Assembly: GCF_016808335.1 (NCBI RefSeq)
Contig: NC_053139.1
Span: forward strand, 18,618,782 to 18,682,781
Source of the DNA: Panicum virgatum
Taxonomy: Eukaryota; Streptophyta; Magnoliopsida; Poales; Poaceae
Direction of reading: 5' to 3'
Length of the DNA: 64,000 bases
Shown: in pieces, positions 10,393 to 21,322 of the stretch
How positions within the stretch are numbered: the stretch's first letter is position 1
Layout of the letters: every line of letters begins with the position of its first letter
Program-made: the position numbers and the translations under genes
The notes under the pieces: model-generated
What the model saw: only the letters and a program-made list of their open reading frames with translations
The model's database searches: none
What the model was told of the DNA's origin: nothing

Positions 10393-11755
10393 TCAAAAAT
10401 AAACACACCGGGGGTTTCTTGCCGGTGGGAGAACAATATATCAAAGAGTGGAGCAAACTAGGATTTGTGGTGAAATTTCTGAGATTTTTGGAGTTGATTT
10501 TGGTGGACGAATTTTTCAGAGCTCTAGCTTATGTTTCTGGGTGAAGAACTTGAAGAACACGAACAAGGAATTGAGTGAGGAGTATACCTGTGAAAGGGGA
10601 GCACCAGGGGACTTAAAAAGAGGCCAGGCCGGCCGGCCTAGGGCCATGGGGCCAGCTGGCCTAGGGTGTTCCTGGCCCTCCTCCAATTCATCTTTCTCTG
10701 GTGACTTCTTGGCGCAATTTCTTGCCTCTGTCCAGTACATATTTTATGCTTTGCACCGTCTAAAACCCGTGCACCACTCCTTCCTTGTCTTTGTTGTCCA
10801 CTTGCAACATTATTTCTTCACTTTGTGTCATTCACTTTGTACCATACTTCATCATTCCCGTGCATGGCTGCTCCCTTCTTTGGATCATTTGCATGTGGTG
10901 GTAGGTAGAGAGCACAATTCCTTCCCGTGAACTCACTTTGATCAATAGATGTTAATCCAGCACATAAACCCTCTCCAAATCATGCTTAGATGTTGAATCC
11001 TCCTCTAACTTCGAAATTTCAGAATTAACTCAAAGCATGCAATGAGCTTAAATGAATAATCAGAGGGGAATCAAAACATCTTTACATTTGTAAGTCGAAA
11101 AAATATTTTCTAACTACATTAATTTTAGTTGCGCCGGAACCGTTCACTTTCATGAATTGATAGCGAACAATCTCGAATTCAACCGTGCGTCTTGGGTTTA
11201 GGTTCTAATTTTTGCCAAAATGAGAGAGAAATTTTTGAAAAAGGGAACAATTAAAGTTAGGAAAATTCTAGTCCTATGAAACTGAAAATTCTCTCTATGT
11301 TTGAACGAACGTACGCATCAAGAATTTAAATAATATAAACATAGCGCGGCTCTACTCTTATCTTTTATCTCAACTTGGTCCGGCCGTCATGGAGAGGACG
11401 GTCGCCAAAAATAGGTATGGAATTTTGGATGTGGCTTTCTCAAGAAGAGGCAAATAAATCATGGGATGACTCATGTCATTGGTTTAAAATAAGAAACAAC
11501 ATCGAAATGACCGAGCGAATAAAATCCAAATCGAATTATTCGACCGAACGACCAATTGTTCAAAAGTTTATCATGTTCTTGCGTAGCAAAATTCTTGACT
11601 CACTTACCCAAATCTCTCGCGGGTTGTCCTCCCAGCAGCTTATTCTTGACTCGACGAACGGGTTGAACTCCCGGCAGCTTTATTCTTGACTCGACGAAAG
11701 GGTTGCCTCCCGCAAAGCGCTTCATTTATAGTCTATAGCTAGACTTTCTTCTTCT
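10393..11755 (-). mobile_element. Athila-like element spacer where pol is expected
   Basis: Between the protease-end frame (11756) and the ORF1-like gene there are 1.36 kb with no reverse transcriptase, RNase H or integrase motif on either strand. A third GGCCGGCC cluster lies at about 10624-10672. A CCGGCAGCTTATTCTTGACTC-type duplication (about 11630-11700) is present. This makes the element non-autonomous. Confidence 0.6.
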
Positions 11756-12631
11756 TCACTTCGGACCAACGCTCGGTGATGGCGCTGCAGTCTTGGGTAC
11801 CCACTTCCGCACAATCCTTGGTGCGGGTTTGTCTTCCAGGTTAGTCATATTTTTGGTCTTCAAAGGCGTGCTTCTAGCTTTTATCTTGACGGGTGCAGTG
11901 ATCTTCTTTGTCGCGATGGACGCGACGACTTCTTTCTCCTTCTTCGCTTCCTTCTTGTTCGGCTCCTCTTCTTTCTTCAGCTTCTCCTCTGTGACACGGC
12001 GGTGAGGCGGAACATATTTGACATTGATCATGTTGCATACCTTGAGGCGTGGACGAAACTTGAACTCGCTTGTGGTGCCATTGATGTCGAACTTGATCTC
12101 CCCCTTGCCAATGTCGATGTTCGCCCTTGCGGTCTTGAGGAAAGGCCTCCCATGTATGAGAGGCACCTTGCTCCCTTCTCCCATATCGAGAATCACAAAG
12201 TCAACGGGGACTAAGTGTTCTCCAATCTTCACGGGCACGTCTTCGGCGATTCCCAAAGGATAGCGAACGGAATTGTCCGCTAACTCTAGGAACATGGCGG
12301 TGGGTTCAGGCTCCGAAAAGCTTAGCTTCTCGAACACGTTCTTTGGCATGATGCTCACACTTGCGCCGAGATCACAAAGTGCTCTTTCGAATATAAGAGA
12401 TCCAATGGAACACGGGATGGTAGGACATCCGGGGTCCCTTTTCTTCTCAGGAGCTTCATTAGCGATTGCCGCGCTGCACTCCTAAGTTAGCTTGACGGTG
12501 CTTGGCGGTATCTCATGCTTGTTTCCCATGATGTCTTTGAAGTAGCGAGAATATGTTGGAACTTGTAGAGCGTCCAAGAGCGGCATGTTGATACTCAACC
12601 TATGTACCATGTCAACAAATTTGTTGAATTG
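11756..12631 (-). pseudogene. Athila-like gag C-terminus and aspartic protease, 5' truncated
   Basis: One minus-strand frame runs from the junction at about 12632 down to 11756. It has a gag tail (KFVDMVHRLSINMPLLDALQ, then YSRYFKDIMGNK), an in-frame TAG at 12479-12481, and then the protease region. That region has ALCDLGASVSIMPKNVFEKL, the Athila-type D-L-G-A-S active-site segment, and later LIHGRPFLKTARANIDIG. A Lys/Glu-rich linker follows and the frame ends after VRKWVPK. The gag N-terminus and 5' LTR are missing because the sequence changes abruptly into chromovirus integrase. Confidence 0.75.
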
Positions 12632-13220
12632 CTCAGAGCACATAGGCTCTAAGCATATCCTCCAGAATTTGATTGATTCGCTCAGTTTGACCATCGGTCT
12701 GAGGATGATAGGCTGAGCTACGAATAAGCTGAGTACCCAGAGATGCATGCAACTGTTCCCAGAAACGGGCAACAAACTGTGTGCCTTTGTCGGAAATAAT
12801 TGTCTTGGGTACACCATGAAGACTCACAATCCGAGCCATATATATCTCAGCATATTGATGAGATGAATATTGTGTCTTGACTAGAAGAAAATGAGCGGAC
12901 TTAGTGAGGCGGTCAACGATAACCCAAATAGAATCATATCCCTTTGACGTGGGAGGCAAACCAACAATGAAGTCCATACTAATATCCTCCCACTTCCACG
13001 AAGGAATATCCAAAGGCTGTAGCATACCAGCAGGTTTGAGATGACTTGCCTTGACTCTTCGACAGATATCGCACTCGGACACATATTTGGCGACCTCACG
13101 TTTCATCCTGGTCCATCAGAACCGCTGCCTAACATCTTGATACATTTTGTTACTGCCCGGGTGAATGGAATACCTAGAAAGGTGAGCCTCATCAAGAATT
13201 TGTTTCCGGAGCTCAAAGTT
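12632..13220 (-). pseudogene. Chromovirus (Ty3/gypsy, Tekay/Retrosat-like) integrase, C-terminally truncated
   Basis: The minus-strand reading gives an HHCC zinc-binding region ([18 protein letters not shown] ... CDICRRVKASH). The core follows with the three acidic positions in context: MDFIVGLPPTSKGYDS (D), IISDKGTQF (D) and HPQTDGQTERINQ (E). A stop/frame break lies near 13107-13116. The frame ends at DMLRAY near 12632, where Athila gag sequence begins, so the integrase C-terminus, chromodomain and 3' LTR are lost. Confidence 0.85.
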
Positions 13221-15460
13221 CTTAGGCACTACTAACTGATCTTTAAACCAAAGAACCCCCTCACTATCTCGATGGAAGCATTGCACCTGAGGATCATCCT
13301 CACTAAGCCGTTGCCTGATCTTATCCATGCCCACATCATTCTTCTGAGTAGCAATAATCTGATCTCGAAGTGTAGGTGTGAGGGTAATATTAGCAAGTAT
13401 GCCCTCAGACACAATAGCCAAGTTCATCTTCTCCATCTCTTGGCACAAGGTTTCATGCAGAACTGTAGTGGACACACAGCTACAACTTGCCTTGCGACTT
13501 AAGGCATCGGCTACAACGTTAGCCTTGCATGGGTGATAATGAATCTCCAAATCATATTCTTTGATCAATTCTAACCACCGTCTCTGGCGCAGATTTAGCT
13601 CGCTCTGGGTAAAAATATACTTGAGACTCTTGTGGTCTGAGTATATGTGCACTAGATTGCCCAGAAGGTAATGGCGCCAGATCTTTAATGCATGCACTAC
13701 TGCTGCTAATTCCAAATCATGAGTAGCATAATTCTCTTCATGCCATCTGAGGGCTCTGGAGGCATAGGCAATCACTCGCTGATCATGCATAAGAACGCAG
13801 CCTAGGCCCGTACCTCATGCATTACAACAAGTATTAATGGCCGAATAATATCCGGCGAAGACAAACAGGGATGAGAACATAGCCGAGACCCGTACCTGAT
13901 GCATCACAATACACATCAAAAGGCTGGGTGATATCTGGCTGAGCGAGGATAGTGGCAGATGTTAGAAGCCTTCTCAAAGTCTGAAAGGCCTTCTCACATT
14001 TGTCGTCCCAACTAACTCTCACCCCTTTCTTGAGTAACTCAGTCATGGGCCTAGCAATTTTTTAGAACTCCAGTACAAACTGGCGATAATAGCCTGCTAG
14101 CCCAAGGAAACTCCGGATCTCTGAAACAGACTCTGGAGTCTTCCAATTTAAAACATCCTGAATCTTGATAGGATCAATAGAAATCCCCTTGTCTGAGATG
14201 ATGTGGCGCAAGAACTGGACTTCCTTGAGCCAGAAATCACATTTACTGAATTTGGCATACAGCTTGTGTTCCCGCAGGCACTGAAGCGCAATGCGGAGAT
14301 GTTCTGCATGCTCTTCTTCATTCTTGGAAAATATCAGAATGTCGTTAATGAAAATCACGATGAATTTATCTAGCTCAGGCATGAACACCGAGTTCATGAG
14401 ATACATGAAATGAGCAGGGGCATTGGTTAGCCCGAAAGACATGACCAGATATTCATAAAGCCCGTATCTGGTGGAGAAGGCCGTCTTGGGAATATCTTCA
14501 GCTCAAATCTTTAACTGATAATAACCCGAGCGAAGATCAATTTTTGAAAATACCCGGCCCCTGAATAGCTGATCAAACAGGATATCAATCCGGGGAGTGG
14601 ATACCTATTCTTGATCGTGACGGCATTCAAAAGTCTATAATCCACACACAACCTGAGGCTTTCATCTTTCTTTTTCACAAAGAGTGCAGGACAGCCCCAA
14701 GGTGATGTGCTAGGACGGATATAACCTTTATCAAGCAGTTCTTGTAATTGTTTCTTTAACTCTGCTAATTCATTAGGTGGCATCCGATATGGCCTCCTGG
14801 AGATTGGCGCCGTGCCCGGTTGCAGTTCGATAGCAAACTCCACAGCACGGTCAGGTGGCATGCCTGACAATTCATTCGGAAAAATATCTGGGTATTCACA
14901 TACCACTGGTATATCTTCTAACTTCTTGTCCTCAACCTGATTCACCGTATGAGTTAACGGCGCGGGACTCATAAGACACAAGGTCATAGGACCATGAATA
15001 GGAGAATTTACATGCACCGCACGTGATGTGGTGTCAAGAACAATCCCATGAAATTTCATCCAATTCATACCGAGGATGATATCCACCTTCTGGGTTGGCA
15101 ACATAATCAGATGGGTCGTAAAAATTTTCCCCTGAAGCCGTAGAGGCACTTGCTTGGTAGTCTGATTGGTTATCAATTGACCCCCAGGTGAATGAATATA
15201 ATATGGCTTCGACATGGTTTCTATGCCCAGCCCAAGTCTAGTAGCACACTCTTTACTAATAAAGGTGTGAGATGCACCCGAGTCAAACAACACAGTAATG
15301 GGTGGATCATTTATGGAGAACATACCCGTCATCACTGGAGCTCCCTCAGGAATACCCTCAAGGGTGGTGTAGTGCACCTGTCCCGGCTTGAAGTGAGCCA
15401 CTTGCTGCTTCTGGTTCTGCTGGCTCGACTGCTGGCCTTGCTTTGGTGGCATTGAGCAGT
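13221..15460 (-). pseudogene. Chromovirus protease, reverse transcriptase and RNase H, broken
   Basis: In order on the minus strand: protease with VLFDSGASHTFIS (about 15270); the RT start with RRPYRMPPNELAELKKQLQE and FVKKKDESLRLCVDYRLLN (about 14640-14820); the RT core [17 protein letters not shown] (14442 down) with the catalytic box reading [10 protein letters not shown] (about 14330-14360); and RNase H with FDVYCDASGTGLGYVL (about 13900) and [14 protein letters not shown] (about 13620). Breaks fall near 14511/14442, 14050 and 13800-13830. The usual FIDD/YVDD catalytic pair is changed to IND, so this copy would be inactive even without the breaks. Confidence 0.88.
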
Positions 15461-16440
15461 TACGGGCGAAGTGTCCCGATTGCCCATAGTTGTAACAAGG
15501 GAACAAATTGGGGGCGCACCCCCGGCTGCTGCACCCAGACCTTCTGCTCATTCTGCTGAGGGGCAGGAGGCCTGACTGTCCCCTGTGGTTGAGTGTACTG
15601 AGGGAGCCTGTATCCCCACTGCTACAGTGGCTGGTGCTGAAATGGGGCACGCTGTGGGCCCAACTGCACCAGACGGAACCTCTGAGGAGCACTGCTAGAA
15701 GACCCCATAGCCGGTGACTTTCTCTTCTTTTCTGCTTTATGAGCTAGGTGGGCATCCTCCTGAACGATAGCCCCATTGACTAGCTCACTAAAAGTGTTGC
15801 ACTTGAACATCGCCAGGCGATCCTAGAGCTTGCTGCTAAGCCCCTGCCTGAAACACGCCTGCTTCTTTTCATCAGTATCCACGTGATAACCGGCGTACTG
15901 TGAGAGCATGTTGAAGTTCTGGGCATATTGCATCACATTGTTGTTACCCTGCTTTAGTGCCAGGAACTCGGTGAGCTTCCTGCAAATGATCCCTGCAGGA
16001 ATATGGTGTGCTCTAAAAGCTTCCTTGAACTCATTCCAAGAAAACCAAGTGCCAGCAGGAAACATAGCCACGTGGTTGTCCCACCACGTACGTGCGGGAC
16101 CCCTGAGCTGCTGTGCTGCAAATGACGCCTTGTCGTTGTCATTGTAGGGGTACAGCGTGAACTTGGACTCTATGGTCTTAAGCCAGCTGTCGGCCTCCAA
16201 CGGCTCGTCGGCCTTGTCAAACAGCGGCGGCTGGGTCCCCAGGAGCTCCTAGTATTCAGGAACAGGTGGCTGGTGGTGAGGCTCAGGCCGCGGCGCTCAG
16301 CCCTGCTGCACGAGCTCACGGAGGAGTGAGGTCTGCTCGTCGCGCCCGGTGAGCATGGCCGCAATGGCCTGGGCCAACTCAGGAGGGTTTGGTGGTTCTC
16401 CCATTCTGCATTCAACCATGACGAGATTAGTTCCATCATT
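15461..16440 (-). pseudogene. Chromovirus gag with CCHC zinc knuckle, broken
   Basis: On the minus strand the frame starts around the MGEPPNPPELAQAIAAML segment (about 16370-16410). It is interrupted by stops near 16298 and 16250 and resumes with FTLYPYNDNDKASFAAQQLR and EFLALKQGNNNVMQYAQNFN (retrotransposon gag core). After a frame change near 15820 it reaches a zinc knuckle, CYNYGQSGHFARNC, at about 15450-15500. It is clearly the gag of the polyprotein element that follows in the same orientation. Confidence 0.82.
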
Positions 16441-17068
16441 CAGATAAATTAAGACAAAACCGATAGTAACTAATCCTTCATATTCATGGCACAATGCAGA
16501 ATGTAGGGCTTCAAAACAATTCTGAATGATTCTTGCAGGCGGGACCAGGCGATCGATCAGCGCAACCAGTCGGTTTGACCGATCTGCCCTGGTCCAGCCG
16601 AAAATGGTATGGCGGACCGTCCGCAGTACATGGGCGGACCGTCCGCTTTACCAAAAATCCAGCTAACCGGACCGTCCGCTGAGATTGTGCGGACCGTCCG
16701 CTGTACATAATGTCAACCCAACTCAGTTTCAAATGGTTCTGGGAAATTTTCCTTAATGTCCGGCGGACCGTCCGTTTGTTATGACCGGACTGTCCGCGCA
16801 ACACATTAGAACTGCCTGACGGTGTTCTCCGGTCCGATCGACACGATTTCACAACCCATTCGCGTGCCTATAAAACCTTACGACCTGAACGTCACCTACA
16901 AAGGTCCTTAAGGCCTTGAACTCACCCCCCCTTCAACTTTTACGAAAAAATCTCAAAATCACTATAAAATGAGATGCATGCTCGCCCTACGTTCTTTCTA
17001 ATAAGAATTTTTATACTTCTGAAAAAACTTTGAAACTAGTCATGCATGTACCACCCTCGGTGCGTTTC

Positions 17069-17080
17069 GGCTCTGTACCA
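17069..17080 (-). promoter_or_regulatory. Candidate primer-binding site of the chromovirus
   Basis: Plus CTCTGTACCA is the complement of TGGTACAGAG, one deletion away from the TGGTATCAGAGC site for initiator-Met tRNA. It sits between the gag leader and the TGTGACAG edge of the 5' LTR at 17083, as expected. Confidence 0.6.
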
Positions 17081-17082
17081 GC

Positions 17083-19649
17083 TGTGACAGAACCGCCAAA
17101 TTTAAAATTCTAATTAAGCATAATGGCCATCATTTGAACACATCGGGCGCATTAGCTTAACGGCTTAATTTAGCGATCCTTTCTCAACCCACGTCCCGAT
17201 CGAAACATCACCGATAGTCCCACGCGAAGATGGGCGCAGATTGTACAAGCACGACACATATTTGAAAATACAACAAATGTACATTAGACTTTACCTTAAG
17301 TTTTACAAACCAAGTTTGAATAAATACATAATTTACAAACTTTGCATTACTGAAATCCGGGTTCAACTAGAGGAAAGGGGCCTACAACTACCAAAAGTGT
17401 GCCCTAGGGAGATCCCTAACTAAACGTCTGGCTCCACAACCTCCCATCCTTCTGCATCCCGGCGGATGAACTTGACGCAGCAGGGACAGAAGACTACGTC
17501 TGCATGTCCTGAAATAATTGTGGCAACAAACCCTGAGTATACTAATACTCAGTAAGGCTTACCCGACCAGTGGGTATAACTTAGCCCACATATCTAGACA
17601 TGCAAGGCTTTTGGCTGGTGGTTATTTTGCAGAAAACAGCAACTAAAGTAATTCCTCACTTTCCTTATTTTAGCCCAAGTTCTATATAAATTAACATTGT
17701 CTAATATTTGCATCACCAAATCTATAGCAAACATAATGTAACAATAAATAATAAATCATATGTTCATCAACATAGGTATAACCATTATTCCATCACAACA
17801 CTACGCTGCGACGCAGTGACCAAGGTGCTCATATCTGAGAGCGACTGACGGCGAATCGATTCGATTTAACCTTGCAAGGTGGACATAACCAACACGGCAC
17901 GCGTATGCCCCGTCGGACCACATGCACCAACCCTTCCCATCCCCGCCTCGAACTACAGAACCGTCCCACCTTCATATAGTCAGCCGAGCTCAACGAGAGA
18001 CCACAAAAAATAAACATATGCATCCCGTTTCTCCGCGACTACTCGACTCGCCCTAAGGGGTGGTGATGAAGTTCTGTACTTTCGAAGCGAGGCAGTACTA
18101 GGCTTACTGGTTTCGACTACCTCCTACTCCCGGTATGCGGTTAGTACAGTTCAAACATGATCAGCAGGGCCAACAACGGCTCGGTCCTTAACCGACACAG
18201 GTGGAACTACACTTCTCCCGCCCGGTCTCAGATTCTATTCTTTCTTTCTTTCCAAGACTTTCATCCATAATTAGTAACTCATATCTGCAAACATAAAACT
18301 ATCCTATGTCTCGCGAGTAACCAAGAATTACTCGACTTCAACCGAACCCTATCTAGCATAGCATTTCTATCGGCCTACACACACTAGTACCAATCAAGGA
18401 CACCTAGGGTTCATGCAACTAGGGTTTCAAACAACTCCTAAATGTAATGCATAAGTAATAAATACATATATAGGTGTTATAATTTAAATTAATAGGATGT
18501 GCACCGGGGCTTGCCTTCGGGCTGCTGCATAGAGCTGGGGTCAGACGGGCCTTGGGCCGGGTATTCACACCTCTCCTCCTGGGCTTGCGTCGACTGCTCC
18601 TGCGGTGCCGCAATCACCTCAAATACGGCGCCCTCAGCTGCGGATGCTACACGTATGCATATGAAATAAATGAGTGCAGCTCAATGATGTAACTAATCTA
18701 CTTTAACTGGAATGCCCTGCGGACTGTCCGCGCCCAAGTGGCGGACCGTCCGCCGTACCATTCTACCGACCCACCATAATCAAGTACCTCTCTGGACAAA
18801 CTTCAATCTACACGGCGGACTGTCCGCTCACCCTTAGCGGACCGTTCGCAGTTCACGTATCTAATCCACCAGAGACGGTAACGTCTCTGGACAAAATCCT
18901 AGACTCTACTGCGGACTGTCCGTTCTCCAATAGCGGACCGTCCGCAGCTCAATCCTGCGAACCCCACCAGAGGCAACATCGTCTCTGGACAATTTCAAGT
19001 TTCAACGGCGGACCGTCCGCTCTCCTATAGCGGACCGTCCGCAGTTCATTTCTGCTAAACCACTAGAGACACTGTCTCTGGACGAAATCTAACCTGACCG
19101 TCGGACTGTCCGCGCCTCCCGAGCGGACCGTCCGCGATGCATAACTTTTGACCCGCGCCACAGGCGGCAGCAAGTGCGGCGGCGACGGCGACGGCCGTTC
19201 ACCGGCGCCGGCGACACACCACAGAAGGGGAAAAAAGATCGGGGAGCACGAGGAACTCACCACGAATCCATTCCCGCGGTCGGTTCGAGCAGAGGACGAC
19301 CGGAGAGGCGGATCGGCGGTGGAACAAAGCTTCAAGCACCTCCAATTGCGACCGGCGGTGGTGGGGGATGATTCCGGCCGTAAGAAGCCGGTCTAGGGGT
19401 TGGGGAAGGTGGAGGAGGTGCCGAGGAAGGTTCCCGCGCAAGGAATCGAGGTTTGGTGGCCGGAGTAGGGAGATCGACGGAAGGGGGCGACGACGGCGCG
19501 AGCGCTCGAGCTTCGCTCGGCTCTGGACGAAGTGAGGAGGAAGAGAGGAATGACAGGTGGGTTCCACGTCCATCCAGATAAATATCTGGGCGTTGCCTGG
19601 CGGACCGTCCACCGACCCCGAGCGGACCGGCCGCGAGGCATGTGTTACA
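17083..19649 (-). mobile_element. Chromovirus 5' LTR (about 2.57 kb, outer end uncertain)
   Basis: The inner edge is well placed: TGTGACAGAACCGCC begins next to the primer-binding site. The outer edge is inferred at 19649, where the plus strand reads GTGTTACA, so the minus-strand LTR would begin TGTAACAC, a start common for this lineage. There is no second LTR in the window to confirm it. The 16441-17068 stretch between LTR and gag is untranslated leader. Chance ORFs within the LTR are not counted as genes. Confidence 0.55.
18717..19141. repeat. About 95-bp tandem repeat carrying paired GCGGACYGTCCGC palindromes
   Basis: TCTCTGGAC recurs at 18789, 18884, 18982 and 19075 (spacings 95, 98, 93). 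Each unit has GCGGACTGTCCGC or a variant, about 10-15 bp, then a second GCGGACCGTCCGC. Many units also have a local hairpin (CCAGAGAC...GTCTCTGG). The same paired motif occurs three more times in the leader/gag edge at about 16610-16800 and once at about 19598-19635. Confidence 0.85.
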
Positions 19650-20537
19650 TAAACCCAAATAAAAAGTTCCCACTTCCCATTCCCATCTCCTCTCTGTTTT
19701 TCTTTTTTTTTTAAAAACAGAGCAACCGACAATATTCTCAAAGAACATTAGTTGCTCGATGAGGTAACATGCTATTCCTATTTGAGTGGAAATGATTAGC
19801 AAGATCCTGAGCATCAGCTAGTGATGGCATTTTAAGTTATTGAGTACGTATACTAAGGGGCCAAGAATCGGCGCAACGCCGTGAGTTCTGGCCCACGTGG
19901 GGCCACACAGCACTATTCACAGTGGGCCCCACATGCACTGTTTAGACTGTTCACAAGTGGGCCCACACGACACTGTTCAGTACTGTTCATGATGGTTTTT
20001 TTCCTTTTCCGGTACAAGTCTGCCTTCTGTTTTTTTTAAGAAAAAACTTCCCAATATTTGCTTTGTAATATTTAAAACACCAGTTATCTAATATACACTT
20101 GAGACTTCCTAATATTTATAGCACCAGTTATCTAATATACACTTCAGACTAAAGTTCTAACAACATTTATTTATATGAACGATCCAGCATATAAAGGGGT
20201 AGCCTATATGTTACTTTTACATCAACTGACAATTTTAGATCGTTAAAAATATTTACCATCTAACTAACTGATTGTACTAAACCAAACTTAAAAAAATATA
20301 TAATAGCATCTTATCTGTACTATACGATCTCATAAGTCCATGATGTCCATAAAAGACAATAATACCTATCGTTACACACTACAAGTCTATTGTAAAATAA
20401 AAAATATACATTTTTATACAAAAAAATAATTTCGTATTCCACAGTAATATATTTTTTTATATAATTTAAAACATCATATGATCTTTTTTCCATAACAGTA
20501 AAAAAATATTACTTCGAGTTAGCAATTTCCTATACAG
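19650..20537. other. Intergenic, no gene seen
   Basis: No supported coding region. It holds a T/A-rich stretch, a loose run of CACTGTTCA...GTGGGCCC units (about 19890-19995), and a hairpin CGGCGCAACGCCG at 19869-19881 (see findings). A 44-bp tandem duplication, CACCAGTTATCTAATATACA..., begins at 20078 and 20122. Confidence 0.6.
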
Positions 20538-20545
20538 GCGCGTAC

Positions 20546-21314
20546 TAAAGATGGTAACGGGTACAAAATACCCGCAAATCCGCGGATACCCGACCCACTG
20601 GACGCGGATTCGGGTCGTGTTTTGTGCCCACGGGTATGGGCACGGGTACGACTTTAAACCCGACGGGTATTCTATAATGGGTTTAGAAATTTGATATCCG
20701 AACCCGAAAAACCGCAAACCCGCTGACATGTGGACCCTAATACTCTTGTATATATAACAGATCTCTAGGGTTCACTCATTTCCTCCCGACCTCTCCACTC
20801 CTACCCCTCTCGGCCGCCACCCCCAGTCGGCCGTCGTCCAGTCCCCCTCGGCCCCTTCGTGAGACCCCGAGTCCCCTCCCATGGGCCGCCGCTCCTCCTC
20901 CCCCAGGCACCCGCGCCGGCGGCAGCTAACGGCCGTGCCCAGGCCGCGCATGCGCCGGCCGCGCCCCGGCCCCGCGTCGGCGGTGTCCCGGCCCCCACGC
21001 CTATGGCGACCGACGGCCGCACCCAGGCCCCACGACGGCGGCGCTCAAGGGCTGTGTGACGCCCGCACCCAGGCCACTCTCCGGCAATCCGGCAGCGCTC
21101 GCAGCCAGCGCCGGTGTCTTCGTCCTGCAAGTCTTGCTCCTGCGCGCGGGCATATGGGTAATCCGCGGGCATACGGGTATCCGCGGGTAGCGGGTACGGG
21201 TGTCGTTTTCTACCCGTTGCGGATTGCGGGCGCGGGCGTGGATACGGATTTTAGCATGTGGGTACGGGTTTATAAAGTTACTGTCCGCGCGAATTTTACC
21301 CGTTGTCATCTATA
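20546..21314. mobile_element. Non-autonomous hAT-like element B (769 bp) with perfect 8-bp TSD
   Basis: The ends are TAAAGATGGTAACGGGTA and TACCCGTTGTCATCTATA (imperfect inverted repeats). Flanks are identical: GCGCGTAC at 20538-20545 and 21315-21322. Both ends are packed with GGGTACGGGT / ACCCGCGGATACCCG-type units. The middle (about 20770-21150) is a GC-rich CDS-like stretch (C/G over 70 percent by eye) without a protein I recognise. Confidence 0.9.
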
Positions 21315-21322
21315 GCGCGTAC

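Noticed and set aside
18717..19141. Regularly spaced repeats resembling a CRISPR array
   Set aside because: Units are diverged ~95-bp tandem copies within a retrotransposon LTR in a plant genome; no cas genes and spacers are themselves repetitive.
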